Of a stretch of DNA of 13,078 bases, positions 1-5,337 are shown piece by piece; the stretch's first letter is position 1, and the number at the start of each line of letters is the position of its first letter. The notes beneath the pieces were generated by a model, which was not told the origin of the DNA, ran no database searches, and saw only the letters and a program-made list of their open reading frames with translations. Made by a program: the position numbers and the translations under genes. The stretch is from an uncultured Selenomonadaceae bacterium. Lineage in GTDB: Bacteria > Bacillota > Negativicutes > Selenomonadales > Selenomonadaceae. The stretch is from contig CAJONF010000037.1 of the NCBI GenBank assembly GCA_905236665.1, forward strand, positions 1 to 13,078, written 5' to 3'.

Positions 1-1
1 C

Positions 2-67
2 CTTGAACGCACGATTATCAGCTTGTTAATCGCGGCTCCGGTCTCGCATATGTTCTTTACAAATTAA
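2..67 (+). CDS. Possible 3' end of an upstream gene (partial)
   Basis: Frame 2 is open from the left edge to a TAA at 65-67, giving 21 codons that end in ...SHMFFTN. The fragment has a hydrophobic stretch (IISLLIAAPV) and could be the tail of a membrane or membrane-associated protein. The other two plus frames and the three minus frames are interrupted early in this stretch. Twenty-one open codons can occur by chance and no family is recognisable, so this is only a candidate. The gene body would lie left of the window. Confidence 0.3.
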   Translation, partial: LERTIISLLIAAPVSHMFFTN

Positions 68-69
68 CC

Positions 70-98
70 TTGCTTTTTTTCTGCGCGGCAATTATAAT
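70..98 (+). promoter_or_regulatory. Candidate sigma-A promoter, plus strand
   Basis: TTGCTT (70-75) and a perfect TATAAT (93-98) are separated by 17 nt. No coding gene follows on the plus strand until 566. Any transcript would begin near 105 and run antisense to the small minus-strand unit, up to the terminator at 418-447. The -35 matches consensus at only three positions and the region is AT-rich, so this may be fortuitous. Confidence 0.3.
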
Positions 99-110
99 TT
101 CAGCGTAAAC

Positions 111-134
111 AAAAAAAAACTCGCGTCATGCGAG
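111..134 (-). terminator. Intrinsic terminator of the small minus-strand unit
   Basis: Read on the minus strand, CTCGC (134-130) and GCGAG (124-120) form a 5-bp GC-rich stem with loop ATGAC. Nine T residues (119-111) follow directly. On the plus strand the hairpin is followed by AAAGTG rather than T residues, so it is directional. It lies 84 nt past the stop codon of the 26-codon ORF. Confidence 0.65.
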
Positions 135-218
135 AAAGTGTTTGACAAAGCGGATTTCGCCCTCGAAATATATTTCTAAGAAAGGTACTGCGTCTTGTGC
201 CGTCTAGCTGGTCAGAGC

Positions 219-299
219 TTAGGCGGCTGTTCTTGTGAAAATCAACAGGATTGCTCCCGTGATAATCGTTACGCGAATAATGAATTTAATTACGCGCAT
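219..299 (-). CDS. Putative 26-residue single-helix hydrophobic peptide
   Basis: ATG at 299-297 and TAA at 221-219 enclose a 26-codon ORF. The peptide starts MRVIKFIIRV, has a hydrophobic core (TIITGAILLIF) and ends TRTAA. Basic residues (R2, K5, R9, R23) flank the core, as in small membrane peptides. A purine-rich AAAGGGGGG ends 6 nt before the ATG and could act as SD. The ORF sits alone between a predicted promoter (394-421) and a U-tailed hairpin (111-134), which is the main reason to take it seriously. I do not recognise the family. Known analogues of this size and shape include type I toxin peptides and small regulators of membrane complexes, but nothing here decides between them. The transcript could also be a non-coding RNA with a chance ORF. 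Confidence 0.4.
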   Translation of the reverse strand: MRVIKFIIRVTIITGAILLIFTRTAA

Positions 300-390
300 C
301 TTTAACCCCCCTTTCAGAGGGCTTCGGTTTCAACCGCCCGCCGTTCGTGGCGCAAACACCAAAATCAATTTACCGTCCGTGGTTCACATA
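300..390 (-). promoter_or_regulatory. Structured 5' leader of the small minus-strand transcript
   Basis: From the predicted start near 387 to the ATG at 299 the minus strand has about 90 nt of GC-rich leader. Read on that strand, GGGC and GCCC enclose an inner GGT-TGAA-ACC hairpin with a GAA bulge. Just downstream, CCCTCTGAAAGGGGGG could fold onto the SD-like G-run, so pairing might hide the ribosome site. It does not match any riboswitch consensus I can recall. The pairings were found by eye and no folding energy was computed. Confidence 0.3.
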
Positions 391-393
391 AAC

Positions 394-421
394 ATTTTAA
401 CACGGGCAAAATTTTTTTCAA
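394..421 (-). promoter_or_regulatory. Sigma-A promoter with extended -10, minus strand
   Basis: On the minus strand TTGAAA (421-416) and TAAAAT (399-394) are separated by 16 nt, and TGT immediately precedes the -10, giving an extended -10 element. Transcription would start near 387 and read leftward through the 26-codon ORF to the terminator at 111-134, a transcript of about 275 nt. The -35 overlaps the 5' arm of the plus-strand terminator at 418-447. Confidence 0.5.
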
Positions 422-447
422 GCTGATAACTCGGCTTGATTTTTTTT
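418..447 (+). terminator. Intrinsic terminator, plus strand
   Basis: TCAAGC (418-423) and GCTTGA (434-439) form a 6-bp stem with a 10-nt loop, followed by eight T residues (440-447). It would stop plus-strand transcripts entering from the left before the yggS promoter. Those could come from the gene ending at 67 or from the candidate promoter at 70-98. Confidence 0.55.
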
Positions 448-455
448 ACGCCAAA

Positions 456-474
456 GCGCAAAATTTTTCTGCGC
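456..474. repeat. Short inverted repeat upstream of the yggS promoter
   Basis: GCGCA (456-460) and TGCGC (470-474) are exact inverted arms around a 9-nt AT-rich centre. The repeat lies about 28 nt upstream of the predicted -35. It has no U-tract, so it is not a terminator. It could be an operator or chance. Confidence 0.25.
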
Positions 475-501
475 GAAGGAAATTTATTCAAGATGTTTTC
501 A

Positions 502-530
502 TTGACGCGAAAAGCCAACTGGTTTAATAT
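502..530 (+). promoter_or_regulatory. Predicted sigma-A promoter of the yggS-sepF operon
   Basis: TTGACG (502-507; 5 of 6 consensus bases) and TAATAT (525-530) are 17 nt apart. Transcription would start near 537, leaving a short leader with the SD GGAGG at 551-555 ahead of the first gene. No other promoter of similar quality was found in the gaps of the following operon. Confidence 0.5.
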
Positions 531-565
531 ATGCACGTAAATTTTTTTGCGGAGGTGAAGAATAT

Positions 566-1240
566 TTGAGCGTGGCAGAAAATTTTCGGGCGATAAAATC
601 TGAACTCGACAGCGTCGCCCGTGACGAAAAAATAATTTTAGTAGCAGTGACAAAAAATCACGGCGTCGAACTCATGCGCGAGGCAATCGACGCGGGCGCA
701 ACTGACATTGGAGAAAATCGCGTGCAGGAAGCGGCAGAAAAATTCCCAACGCTCGGCAGAAAAGTTACGCGGCATTTAATCGGGCATTTGCAGACGAACA
801 AAGTTAAACCGGCGGTCAAACTCTTCGATTTAATTCAGTCGGTTGACAGCTTGCACTTGGCGGCGGCTCTCGATAAGGCGGCGGGACAAATGCAAAAAGT
901 TCAAGATGTGCTGATTCAAGTGAACGCTGCGCGAGAAGCTCAAAAATCCGGCGTGTTGCTCGAAGATTTGGAGCCGCTGATAAAATTCGTTGACGCCGCA
1001 AAAAATTTACGCCTGCGCGGGCTGATGATGATCGCGCCAAATTTTTCAGACGTGGAAGAATGTCGCCCGCTATTTCGGCAAATGCGTAACCTGTTCGACA
1101 AGCTTAAGACTTCGCGCAAAGACTTCGACTTCCTGTCAATGGGCATGACGCACGATTATAAAATTGCTGTGGAAGAGGGCGCGAATCTCGTTAGAATCGG
1201 CACGGCTATTTTTGGCGAAAGACTCTACAGCAGAGTTTGA
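566..1240 (+). CDS. yggS: YggS/PLPBP-family pyridoxal phosphate homeostasis protein
   Basis: This 224-residue protein belongs to the YggS/PROSC family: cytosolic single-domain alanine-racemase-like barrels that bind pyridoxal 5'-phosphate and buffer its free level without known enzyme activity. K30 in LVAVTKN is the expected Schiff-base lysine. Family motifs follow in order: GENRVQE, HLIGHLQTNK, QVNAAREAQKSG and LSMGMTHDYKIAV, then the phosphate-binding VRIGTAIFG near the C-terminus. Length is normal for the family. TTG at 566 is chosen because GGAGG (551-555) lies 10 nt upstream and the N-terminus aligns with relatives. It is the first gene of a division operon and lies 33 nt before sepF, a common Bacillota and actinobacterial arrangement. 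Its link to division is positional only. Confidence 0.93.
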   Translation: MSVAENFRAIKSELDSVARDEKIILVAVTKNHGVELMREAIDAGATDIGENRVQEAAEKFPTLGRKVTRHLIGHLQTNKVKPAVKLFDLIQSVDSLHLAAALDKAAGQMQKVQDVLIQVNAAREAQKSGVLLEDLEPLIKFVDAAKNLRLRGLMMIAPNFSDVEECRPLFRQMRNLFDKLKTSRKDFDFLSMGMTHDYKIAVEEGANLVRIGTAIFGERLYSRV

Positions 1241-1273
1241 TATAAAATTTTTTCGCGAGAGGAGTTTGAATTA

Positions 1274-1801
1274 ATGAAAATTATAGACAAGGTCAGTCGC
1301 GGTCTTGGTCTGTCGGACAAAGAGGAAGAAAAAGTTGCCGATATTAAACCAAAAGAAGAAGAGCCGACTCCACAGTCCAAACCAAAAGAACCGCCGCTTA
1401 AACCACCACCGGCGAGTCTGTCGGGGCACAACGTGATAGATTTTAATTCAGCGGCGAGGGATAATTTAATGACGAACAACAGTAACAACAACGTCAAGAC
1501 CATAGTTAAATCTAAAATAACTACGGTCAGACCAAAAAATTTCGACGATGACGCAAAAGTTATTGCCGATTGTCTGCGCGAGGATATTCCGGTTATAATC
1601 AACTTGGAGGAGACGAATCCTGAACACGCACGCCGGATTATTGATTTCGCGCTGGGCACCACTTATGCCATTGACGGCGACGTTCAACAGGTTAGCGAAT
1701 ATGTTTTCGTTTGCACGCCCAAAACCGTCATGGTTACTTTCAACAAGGAAGAGCCTAAACAGGAACGCAATGATTTTTCGTGGCTTACGCGCAGACTCTA
1801 A
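1274..1801 (+). CDS. sepF: Cell division protein SepF
   Basis: SepF anchors and bundles FtsZ filaments at the division site in Bacillota, Actinobacteria and Cyanobacteria. This 175-residue protein shows the standard plan. A short amphipathic N-terminal helix (MKIIDKVSRGLGL) is the expected membrane anchor. A charged, proline-rich linker (about residues 15-75) follows, then the C-terminal SepF domain (about 80-160). Conserved features of that domain include the VRPKNFDDDAKVIADCL start, the VIINLEE strand, ARRIIDFALGTTYAIDG and the VFVCTP strand. The ATG at 1274 has GAGAGGAG (1257-1264) 9 nt upstream. It lies between yggS and ylmH in the usual order, although the yggT gene often found next is absent. 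Confidence 0.93.
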   Translation: MKIIDKVSRGLGLSDKEEEKVADIKPKEEEPTPQSKPKEPPLKPPPASLSGHNVIDFNSAARDNLMTNNSNNNVKTIVKSKITTVRPKNFDDDAKVIADCLREDIPVIINLEETNPEHARRIIDFALGTTYAIDGDVQQVSEYVFVCTPKTVMVTFNKEEPKQERNDFSWLTRRL

Positions 1802-1821
1802 AGTTGTCAGAGGTTAGATAA

Positions 1822-2610
1822 ATGCAGGACGCAAGAGAAAAAATTATTCGTTACTATAAGGGCACCGAAGGCGAAGCTGTTGCCGTTAAACTGGTAGATT
1901 TCGCCGCGCAAGCAATTAAAAATCGCAAGTGCAAGCTCACAGGTTTTTTGTCGCCTTTTGAACAGGAGATGACTGGCGTTATTGCCAACAGTCTCGGCTC
2001 ACTTAACGTGGATTTTTATGGCGGCTATCGCGGTGCTGAACGTCAACGCGCTGCCTTTTGCCACGAAGAATTTCAAGGCGCGCCAAATTTTGAGATTGTT
2101 GTCATCAAAGCGGAATGGAACGGTGAATTTGCCCGTATAGGTCATCGCGATATTCTCGGCTCGATTTTAAGTTTAGGTGTTGATCGCGAATATATCGGCG
2201 ATATCATTGCTACGAAAGATTTTGCGCGCTTGCTCGTCGATAAAAAAATGGCGAACTATTTCACGGCGAATTTGACGCAAATCGGCGGCACCACGGTTAA
2301 AACTTCCCTTGACGAATTGGAAAATATTTCGCCAAAGGAAGAGCGCACTAAGGAAATTAAATCAACGGTTGCGTCGCTAAGGGTTGATTCTATAGCGGCG
2401 GCAGGTTTTGGTATGTCGCGGAGCAAAGCGGCGCAGGAAATTTCAGCGGAAAAAATTAAACTCAACTGGCAGACCGTCAAGAACGCGTCCCAATCCGTCA
2501 AAGAAGGCGATATTTTAATTATGCGCGGGCGTGGGCGTTTGGAAGTTGCCGAAGTTCGCGGTCAAACTAAAAAAGGTCGTGTTGGCGTGCTGTTAAAAAG
2601 ATTTTTTTAG
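1822..2610 (+). CDS. ylmH: YlmH-family S4-domain RNA-binding protein
   Basis: At 262 residues this is a full-length YlmH homologue. The N-terminal part carries family motifs such as FLSPFEQEM and YGGYRGAERQRAAF. The C-terminal S4 RNA-binding domain covers about residues 187-250, with GMSRSKAAQEI followed by KLNW and GDILIMRGRGRLEV. In B. subtilis, YlmH sits beside sepF and divIVA and has been linked to ribosome-associated quality control as an S4 protein that can bind stalled large subunits; that role here is by homology. AGAGG at 1808-1812 serves the ATG, 20 nt after the sepF stop. No catalytic activity is expected. Confidence 0.9.
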   Translation: MQDAREKIIRYYKGTEGEAVAVKLVDFAAQAIKNRKCKLTGFLSPFEQEMTGVIANSLGSLNVDFYGGYRGAERQRAAFCHEEFQGAPNFEIVVIKAEWNGEFARIGHRDILGSILSLGVDREYIGDIIATKDFARLLVDKKMANYFTANLTQIGGTTVKTSLDELENISPKEERTKEIKSTVASLRVDSIAAAGFGMSRSKAAQEISAEKIKLNWQTVKNASQSVKEGDILIMRGRGRLEVAEVRGQTKKGRVGVLLKRFF

Positions 2611-2627
2611 ATTGGAGGTTGAAAATT

Positions 2628-3092
2628 TTGGCTATGACAGAAGAAGAAAAAAGTAAATGCAAAAAAATAATTCATGGACACGCGGCGGCGGCGGCGGCAG
2701 GAAATTTAGTCCCGATACCCGGCGTGGGCGTGGCGGCAGATACAGTGACAATGACAACAATGGCAATGGCGTTAGCGTCGGTTCTGGGCGGCTCGATAAC
2801 CGAAGCCGTTGCAAAAAATATGGCAGTCAACGCTATTGTCGCAACGATAAAGAAACAACCCGTCAGAGTCATAGCAAAAGAAATTTCAAAAGTTGTGCCG
2901 GTGGTAGGTCAACTGGTTGCGCCGTCAATTAGCGTGGCAATGCTTGAATCGGCGGGCTGGCTTTTGGCTCAAGATTTGGTAGCGGAGCGCGAAAAAAATC
3001 AGCAGAATAAAAAATTAGAATTGGAAGACGGAGAACAACCTACAAACCGCGGCGTACATAATTTCCGCTACGAAAAAAAATTTTTAGATTAA
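2628..3092 (+). CDS. Small DUF697-like alanine/glycine-rich hydrophobic protein
   Basis: This 154-residue protein has no enzyme motif I recognise. After a short charged start, residues 16-56 form an Ala/Gly-rich hydrophobic stretch with the motif NLVPIPGVGVAADT, very like the P-I-P-G-x-x-x-A core of DUF697/YcjF-type membrane-associated domains that often sit behind GTPase domains. A second hydrophobic segment (VVPVVGQLVAPSISVAMLE) follows, and the last 35 residues are charged. There is no GTPase domain here or next to it. The frame is open from TTG 2619, but that codon abuts the SD GGAGG (2614-2618). TTG 2628, 9 nt downstream, is the better start; ATG 2634 is the alternative. A run of GCG codons (2682-2699) encodes six alanines. 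It sits in a co-transcribed slot between ylmH and divIVA. Function is unknown. Confidence 0.75.
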   Translation: MAMTEEEKSKCKKIIHGHAAAAAAGNLVPIPGVGVAADTVTMTTMAMALASVLGGSITEAVAKNMAVNAIVATIKKQPVRVIAKEISKVVPVVGQLVAPSISVAMLESAGWLLAQDLVAEREKNQQNKKLELEDGEQPTNRGVHNFRYEKKFLD

Positions 3093-3133
3093 GGAACAAG
3101 TGCATTCCTAATTGCAGTTTGGAGGCGATGTAG

Positions 3134-3868
3134 TTGCTTACGCCAATGGATATTCACAATCACAAATTTAAAAAAGCTTTTCGTGGCTACAGCGAAAACG
3201 ATGTTGATGATTTTCTCGACAAGGTCGTTGAGGATTTTGAAAAACTTTTAAACGAAAACGAACGCTTGAATAATCAGCTTTACACCAGCGAAAAAGAAAT
3301 TGAGCAATATCACAAGCTTGAAAAAACTTTAAACGATACGCTGATGGTTGCACAGCGCACGGCGGATGAAGTTATTTCTTCTGCGCGGAAAAGTGCTGAC
3401 GAGATGAAAGAAAATACTGCTCGCGAATGCCAAAACATTCGTGAACAGGCGCGCTTGGAAGGCAAACAACAAGTTGACGCCGCCCTTGCCAAACGTGATG
3501 CGATTTTGGCGGAGTATGAAAAATTTGTTCGCGAAAAGCAAGCGTTCCTAATGAAGTTGCGAATAATCCTTGAATCCGAGTTGACTTTAACAAATCAAAT
3601 GATTAACGACGTTCCAAAGGTTGCCGAAGCGATTAAAGATATTCAGCCGGAAGAACCTGCGTCAATCGAAGAATCTGCACCCATTGAAGAACCTGCGCCC
3701 GTTGAAGAGCCGGAGCTTGAAGAAGAAATCCCAGAGGTTGACGAAGATACAAAAATTATGAAAATTATCGACGTGTCAACAAAGCCCGTGGCGGAGGATA
3801 AACCTAAAAAATCCAAAAGCGACACAAAAATTCATAAGCCAAAATCCGACGAGGAGGCGGCAAATTGA
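3134..3868 (+). CDS. divIVA: DivIVA-family polar/septal scaffold protein
   Basis: DivIVA proteins bind curved membrane at poles and septa and recruit division or cell-wall factors. The N-terminal lipid-binding domain is clear: LTPMDIHNHKFKKAFRGY, with F16-R17 matching the membrane-inserting Phe-Arg pair of B. subtilis, then DVDDFLDKVVEDFEKLL. A long coiled coil follows to about residue 160. The tail (170-244) is a low-complexity Glu/Pro region ending in Lys-rich sequence. TTG at 3134 is chosen because GGAGG (3121-3125) lies 8 nt away and the family N-terminus begins there; ATG at 3146 would remove LTP. Its TGA overlaps the lspA start. At 244 residues it is longer than B. subtilis DivIVA because of the acidic tail. 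Confidence 0.93.
   Translation: MLTPMDIHNHKFKKAFRGYSENDVDDFLDKVVEDFEKLLNENERLNNQLYTSEKEIEQYHKLEKTLNDTLMVAQRTADEVISSARKSADEMKENTARECQNIREQARLEGKQQVDAALAKRDAILAEYEKFVREKQAFLMKLRIILESELTLTNQMINDVPKVAEAIKDIQPEEPASIEESAPIEEPAPVEEPELEEEIPEVDEDTKIMKIIDVSTKPVAEDKPKKSKSDTKIHKPKSDEEAAN
3650..3718 (+). repeat. 18-bp in-frame tandem repeat in the divIVA tail
   Basis: Three full 18-bp units (3650-3667, 3668-3685, 3686-3703) and a partial unit (3704-3718) encode EEPASI, EESAPI, EEPAPV and EEPEL. Each unit begins GAAGAA or GAAGAG. Being in frame, copy-number changes would lengthen or shorten the acidic tail without breaking the gene. Confidence 0.8.
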
Positions 3869-4398
3869 AAAACGTCGCGGACTTTCTAAAAAAAATTCTG
3901 CTGGTCATTGAACTCATATTTGCAATAATTTATATCAATCAGGATAAAGTTCTGTTCTTCGGCGTTGTGGCGGGCGATCAAATTACAAAAGCAATAGTTA
4001 TGCGCTCCATGGTGCCTGGCGAATCAATTCCAATCGTGCAAGATATTTTCCATTTAACATACGTGCTGAATCCGGGCGCGGCGTTCGGAATTCTTTCAAA
4101 CCAGCGAATGTTTTTGTTAGTCACGGGCGCGGCGTTGATTTTGGCAACGGTTTATTTTTACCCGCTGTTAAAAAAATCGGATACGTTCCTGCGATTCGGG
4201 GCGACGGCTATTTTAAGCGGTGCAGTTGCGAATTTAATCGATAGGGTACAGACAGGCTACGTCGTGGATTTTTTTGACTTTAGAATTTGGCCGGTCTTCA
4301 ACATTGCGGATATTGCCATTGTCATAGGTATGGGCTTTATGATTTACGCGATAATTTTTCGGCTCGACACGAGCAAGGTAGAAGGTGCTGAGCAGTGA
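3865..4398 (+). CDS. lspA: Lipoprotein signal peptidase II (LspA) with extended N-terminus
   Basis: LspA is the membrane aspartyl protease that removes signal peptides from lipid-modified prolipoproteins. Family landmarks are present: GDQITK (D38), LTYVLNPGAAFGIL (N69), AVANLIDR (N123, D126), and the catalytic pair D135 in VVDF and D149 in FNIAD. Four hydrophobic segments match the usual fold. The protein is 177 residues, and about 24 extra residues precede the point where B. subtilis LspA would begin; they are hydrophobic (KILLVIELIFAIIYI). The start is well supported: TTG at 3865 has GGAGG (3853-3857) 7 nt upstream and overlaps the divIVA stop by 4 nt (TTGA). Translational coupling with divIVA is likely. 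Activity is expected, but topology of the first helix is uncertain. Confidence 0.92.
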   Translation: MKNVADFLKKILLVIELIFAIIYINQDKVLFFGVVAGDQITKAIVMRSMVPGESIPIVQDIFHLTYVLNPGAAFGILSNQRMFLLVTGAALILATVYFYPLLKKSDTFLRFGATAILSGAVANLIDRVQTGYVVDFFDFRIWPVFNIADIAIVIGMGFMIYAIIFRLDTSKVEGAEQ

Positions 4399-5291
4399 AA
4401 ATTTTTGTTGAAGAAATTTCGCCGCGCAGATTAGATATTTATATTAACGAAAAATTTTCTGAGTGGTCGCGTTCCCATGTGCAAAAATTAATTTCCGGCG
4501 GGCTGATAACTGTCAACGGCGAGCAGGTCAAGGCGAGTTTCAAGCTCACGGGCGGCGAAGAAATTTTTATCGCAGAAGTTGACGCAACCGACCTTGAATA
4601 TCTGCCCGAAAATTTGCCGCTGAATATTCTTTACGAGGACGCGGATTTAATCGTTGTCAACAAGGCACGAGGCATGACAGTTCACCCTGCTGACACCGTA
4701 AAGCGCGGGACTCTTGTAAATGCTCTGCTTTATCACTGCAAAGATTTATCCGGCATTAACGGCGTCAAACGCCCCGGCATTGTTCACCGCCTAGACAAAG
4801 ATACTTCCGGCGTTATGGTTGTTGCCAAAACCGATGCCGCGCATTTGAGTTTAGCCGAACAGATTAAAAATAAAACTGCCACGCGAACTTATCTGGCTAT
4901 TGTTCACGGCGTGCTGGCTGACAACGCGGGAATTATCACGGGCGCGATTGGTCGCGATAAATCTGACCGTAAAAAAATGGCGATTGTCCCCGACGGCAAG
5001 CCCGCTATCACAGAATTTAAAGTACTTAGGGTTTTTGAAAGTTTTACTTACGTTGAATGCAAGTTACAAACCGGCAGAACACATCAAATCCGCGTGCATA
5101 TGGCGGCTATCGGGCATCCGCTTTTAGGTGACACAAAGTATACTGCGCGGAAAAATCCTTTTGATATTTCCGGACAAGCTCTGCACTCGCACACATTGAA
5201 GTTAATTCACCCGATTACAGGAAAGCTGATGACTTTCACAGCTCCGTTGCCTGACGACATGAAAAATATTTTGGAGATTTTAAGCTTTTAA
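4395..5291 (+). CDS. RluD/RluA-family 23S rRNA pseudouridine synthase
   Basis: The enzyme isomerises uridine to pseudouridine in structured RNA; RluD members act on helix 69 of 23S rRNA. The 298-residue protein has an N-terminal S4 domain (about residues 12-60: RLDIYINEKF, VQKLISGGLITVNG) and a catalytic domain (about 75-295). HRLDKDTSG places the catalytic Asp at D136. Other conserved elements are LNILYEDADLIVVNKARGM, TGRTHQIRVH and LLGDTKY. GTG at 4395 overlaps the lspA stop by 4 nt, with AAGGTG upstream (4382-4387). lspA-rluD pairing is frequent in Bacillota and Proteobacteria. Assignment to the exact rRNA position is by family only, so no symbol is given. Confidence 0.92.
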   Translation: MKIFVEEISPRRLDIYINEKFSEWSRSHVQKLISGGLITVNGEQVKASFKLTGGEEIFIAEVDATDLEYLPENLPLNILYEDADLIVVNKARGMTVHPADTVKRGTLVNALLYHCKDLSGINGVKRPGIVHRLDKDTSGVMVVAKTDAAHLSLAEQIKNKTATRTYLAIVHGVLADNAGIITGAIGRDKSDRKKMAIVPDGKPAITEFKVLRVFESFTYVECKLQTGRTHQIRVHMAAIGHPLLGDTKYTARKNPFDISGQALHSHTLKLIHPITGKLMTFTAPLPDDMKNILEILSF

Positions 5292-5292
5292 T

Positions 5293-5320
5293 TACGCATT
5301 AGTAAAAGCGTATTGTTTTT
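5293..5320 (+). terminator. Weak candidate hairpin between the rluD-like gene and the permease
   Basis: TACGC (5293-5297) and GCGTA (5308-5312) can pair around a 10-nt loop, followed by TTGTTTTT. The stem is only 5 bp and the U-tract is broken, so it would at best attenuate read-through from the upstream operon into the permease gene. Confidence 0.25.
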
Positions 5321-5337
5321 GGAAAGGGTTGAGGATA

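Noticed and set aside
9..35. Inverted repeat at the left edge (CGATTA...TAATCG)
   Set aside because: It lies within the possible gene tail, has no U-tract on either side, and is cut off from its context by the window edge.
142..174. Perfect TTGACA (142-147) as a plus-strand -35
   Set aside because: The best -10 (TATATT, 169-174) is 21 nt away; at 16-18 nt spacing no acceptable -10 exists.
198..258. tRNA-like stretch on the plus strand (GCCGTCTAGCTGGTCAGAGC)
   Set aside because: It resembles a D-arm, but the acceptor stem, anticodon loop and a GTTCRA T-loop cannot be completed.
235..426. 63-codon plus-strand ORF starting at GTG
   Set aside because: No SD, atypical residue composition, and it is antisense to the better supported small minus-strand unit; probably a shadow frame.
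2657..2932. 91-codon Gly/Arg-rich ORF overlapping the DUF697-like gene
   Set aside because: Out-of-frame reading of a GCG-rich stretch; no SD and no family similarity.
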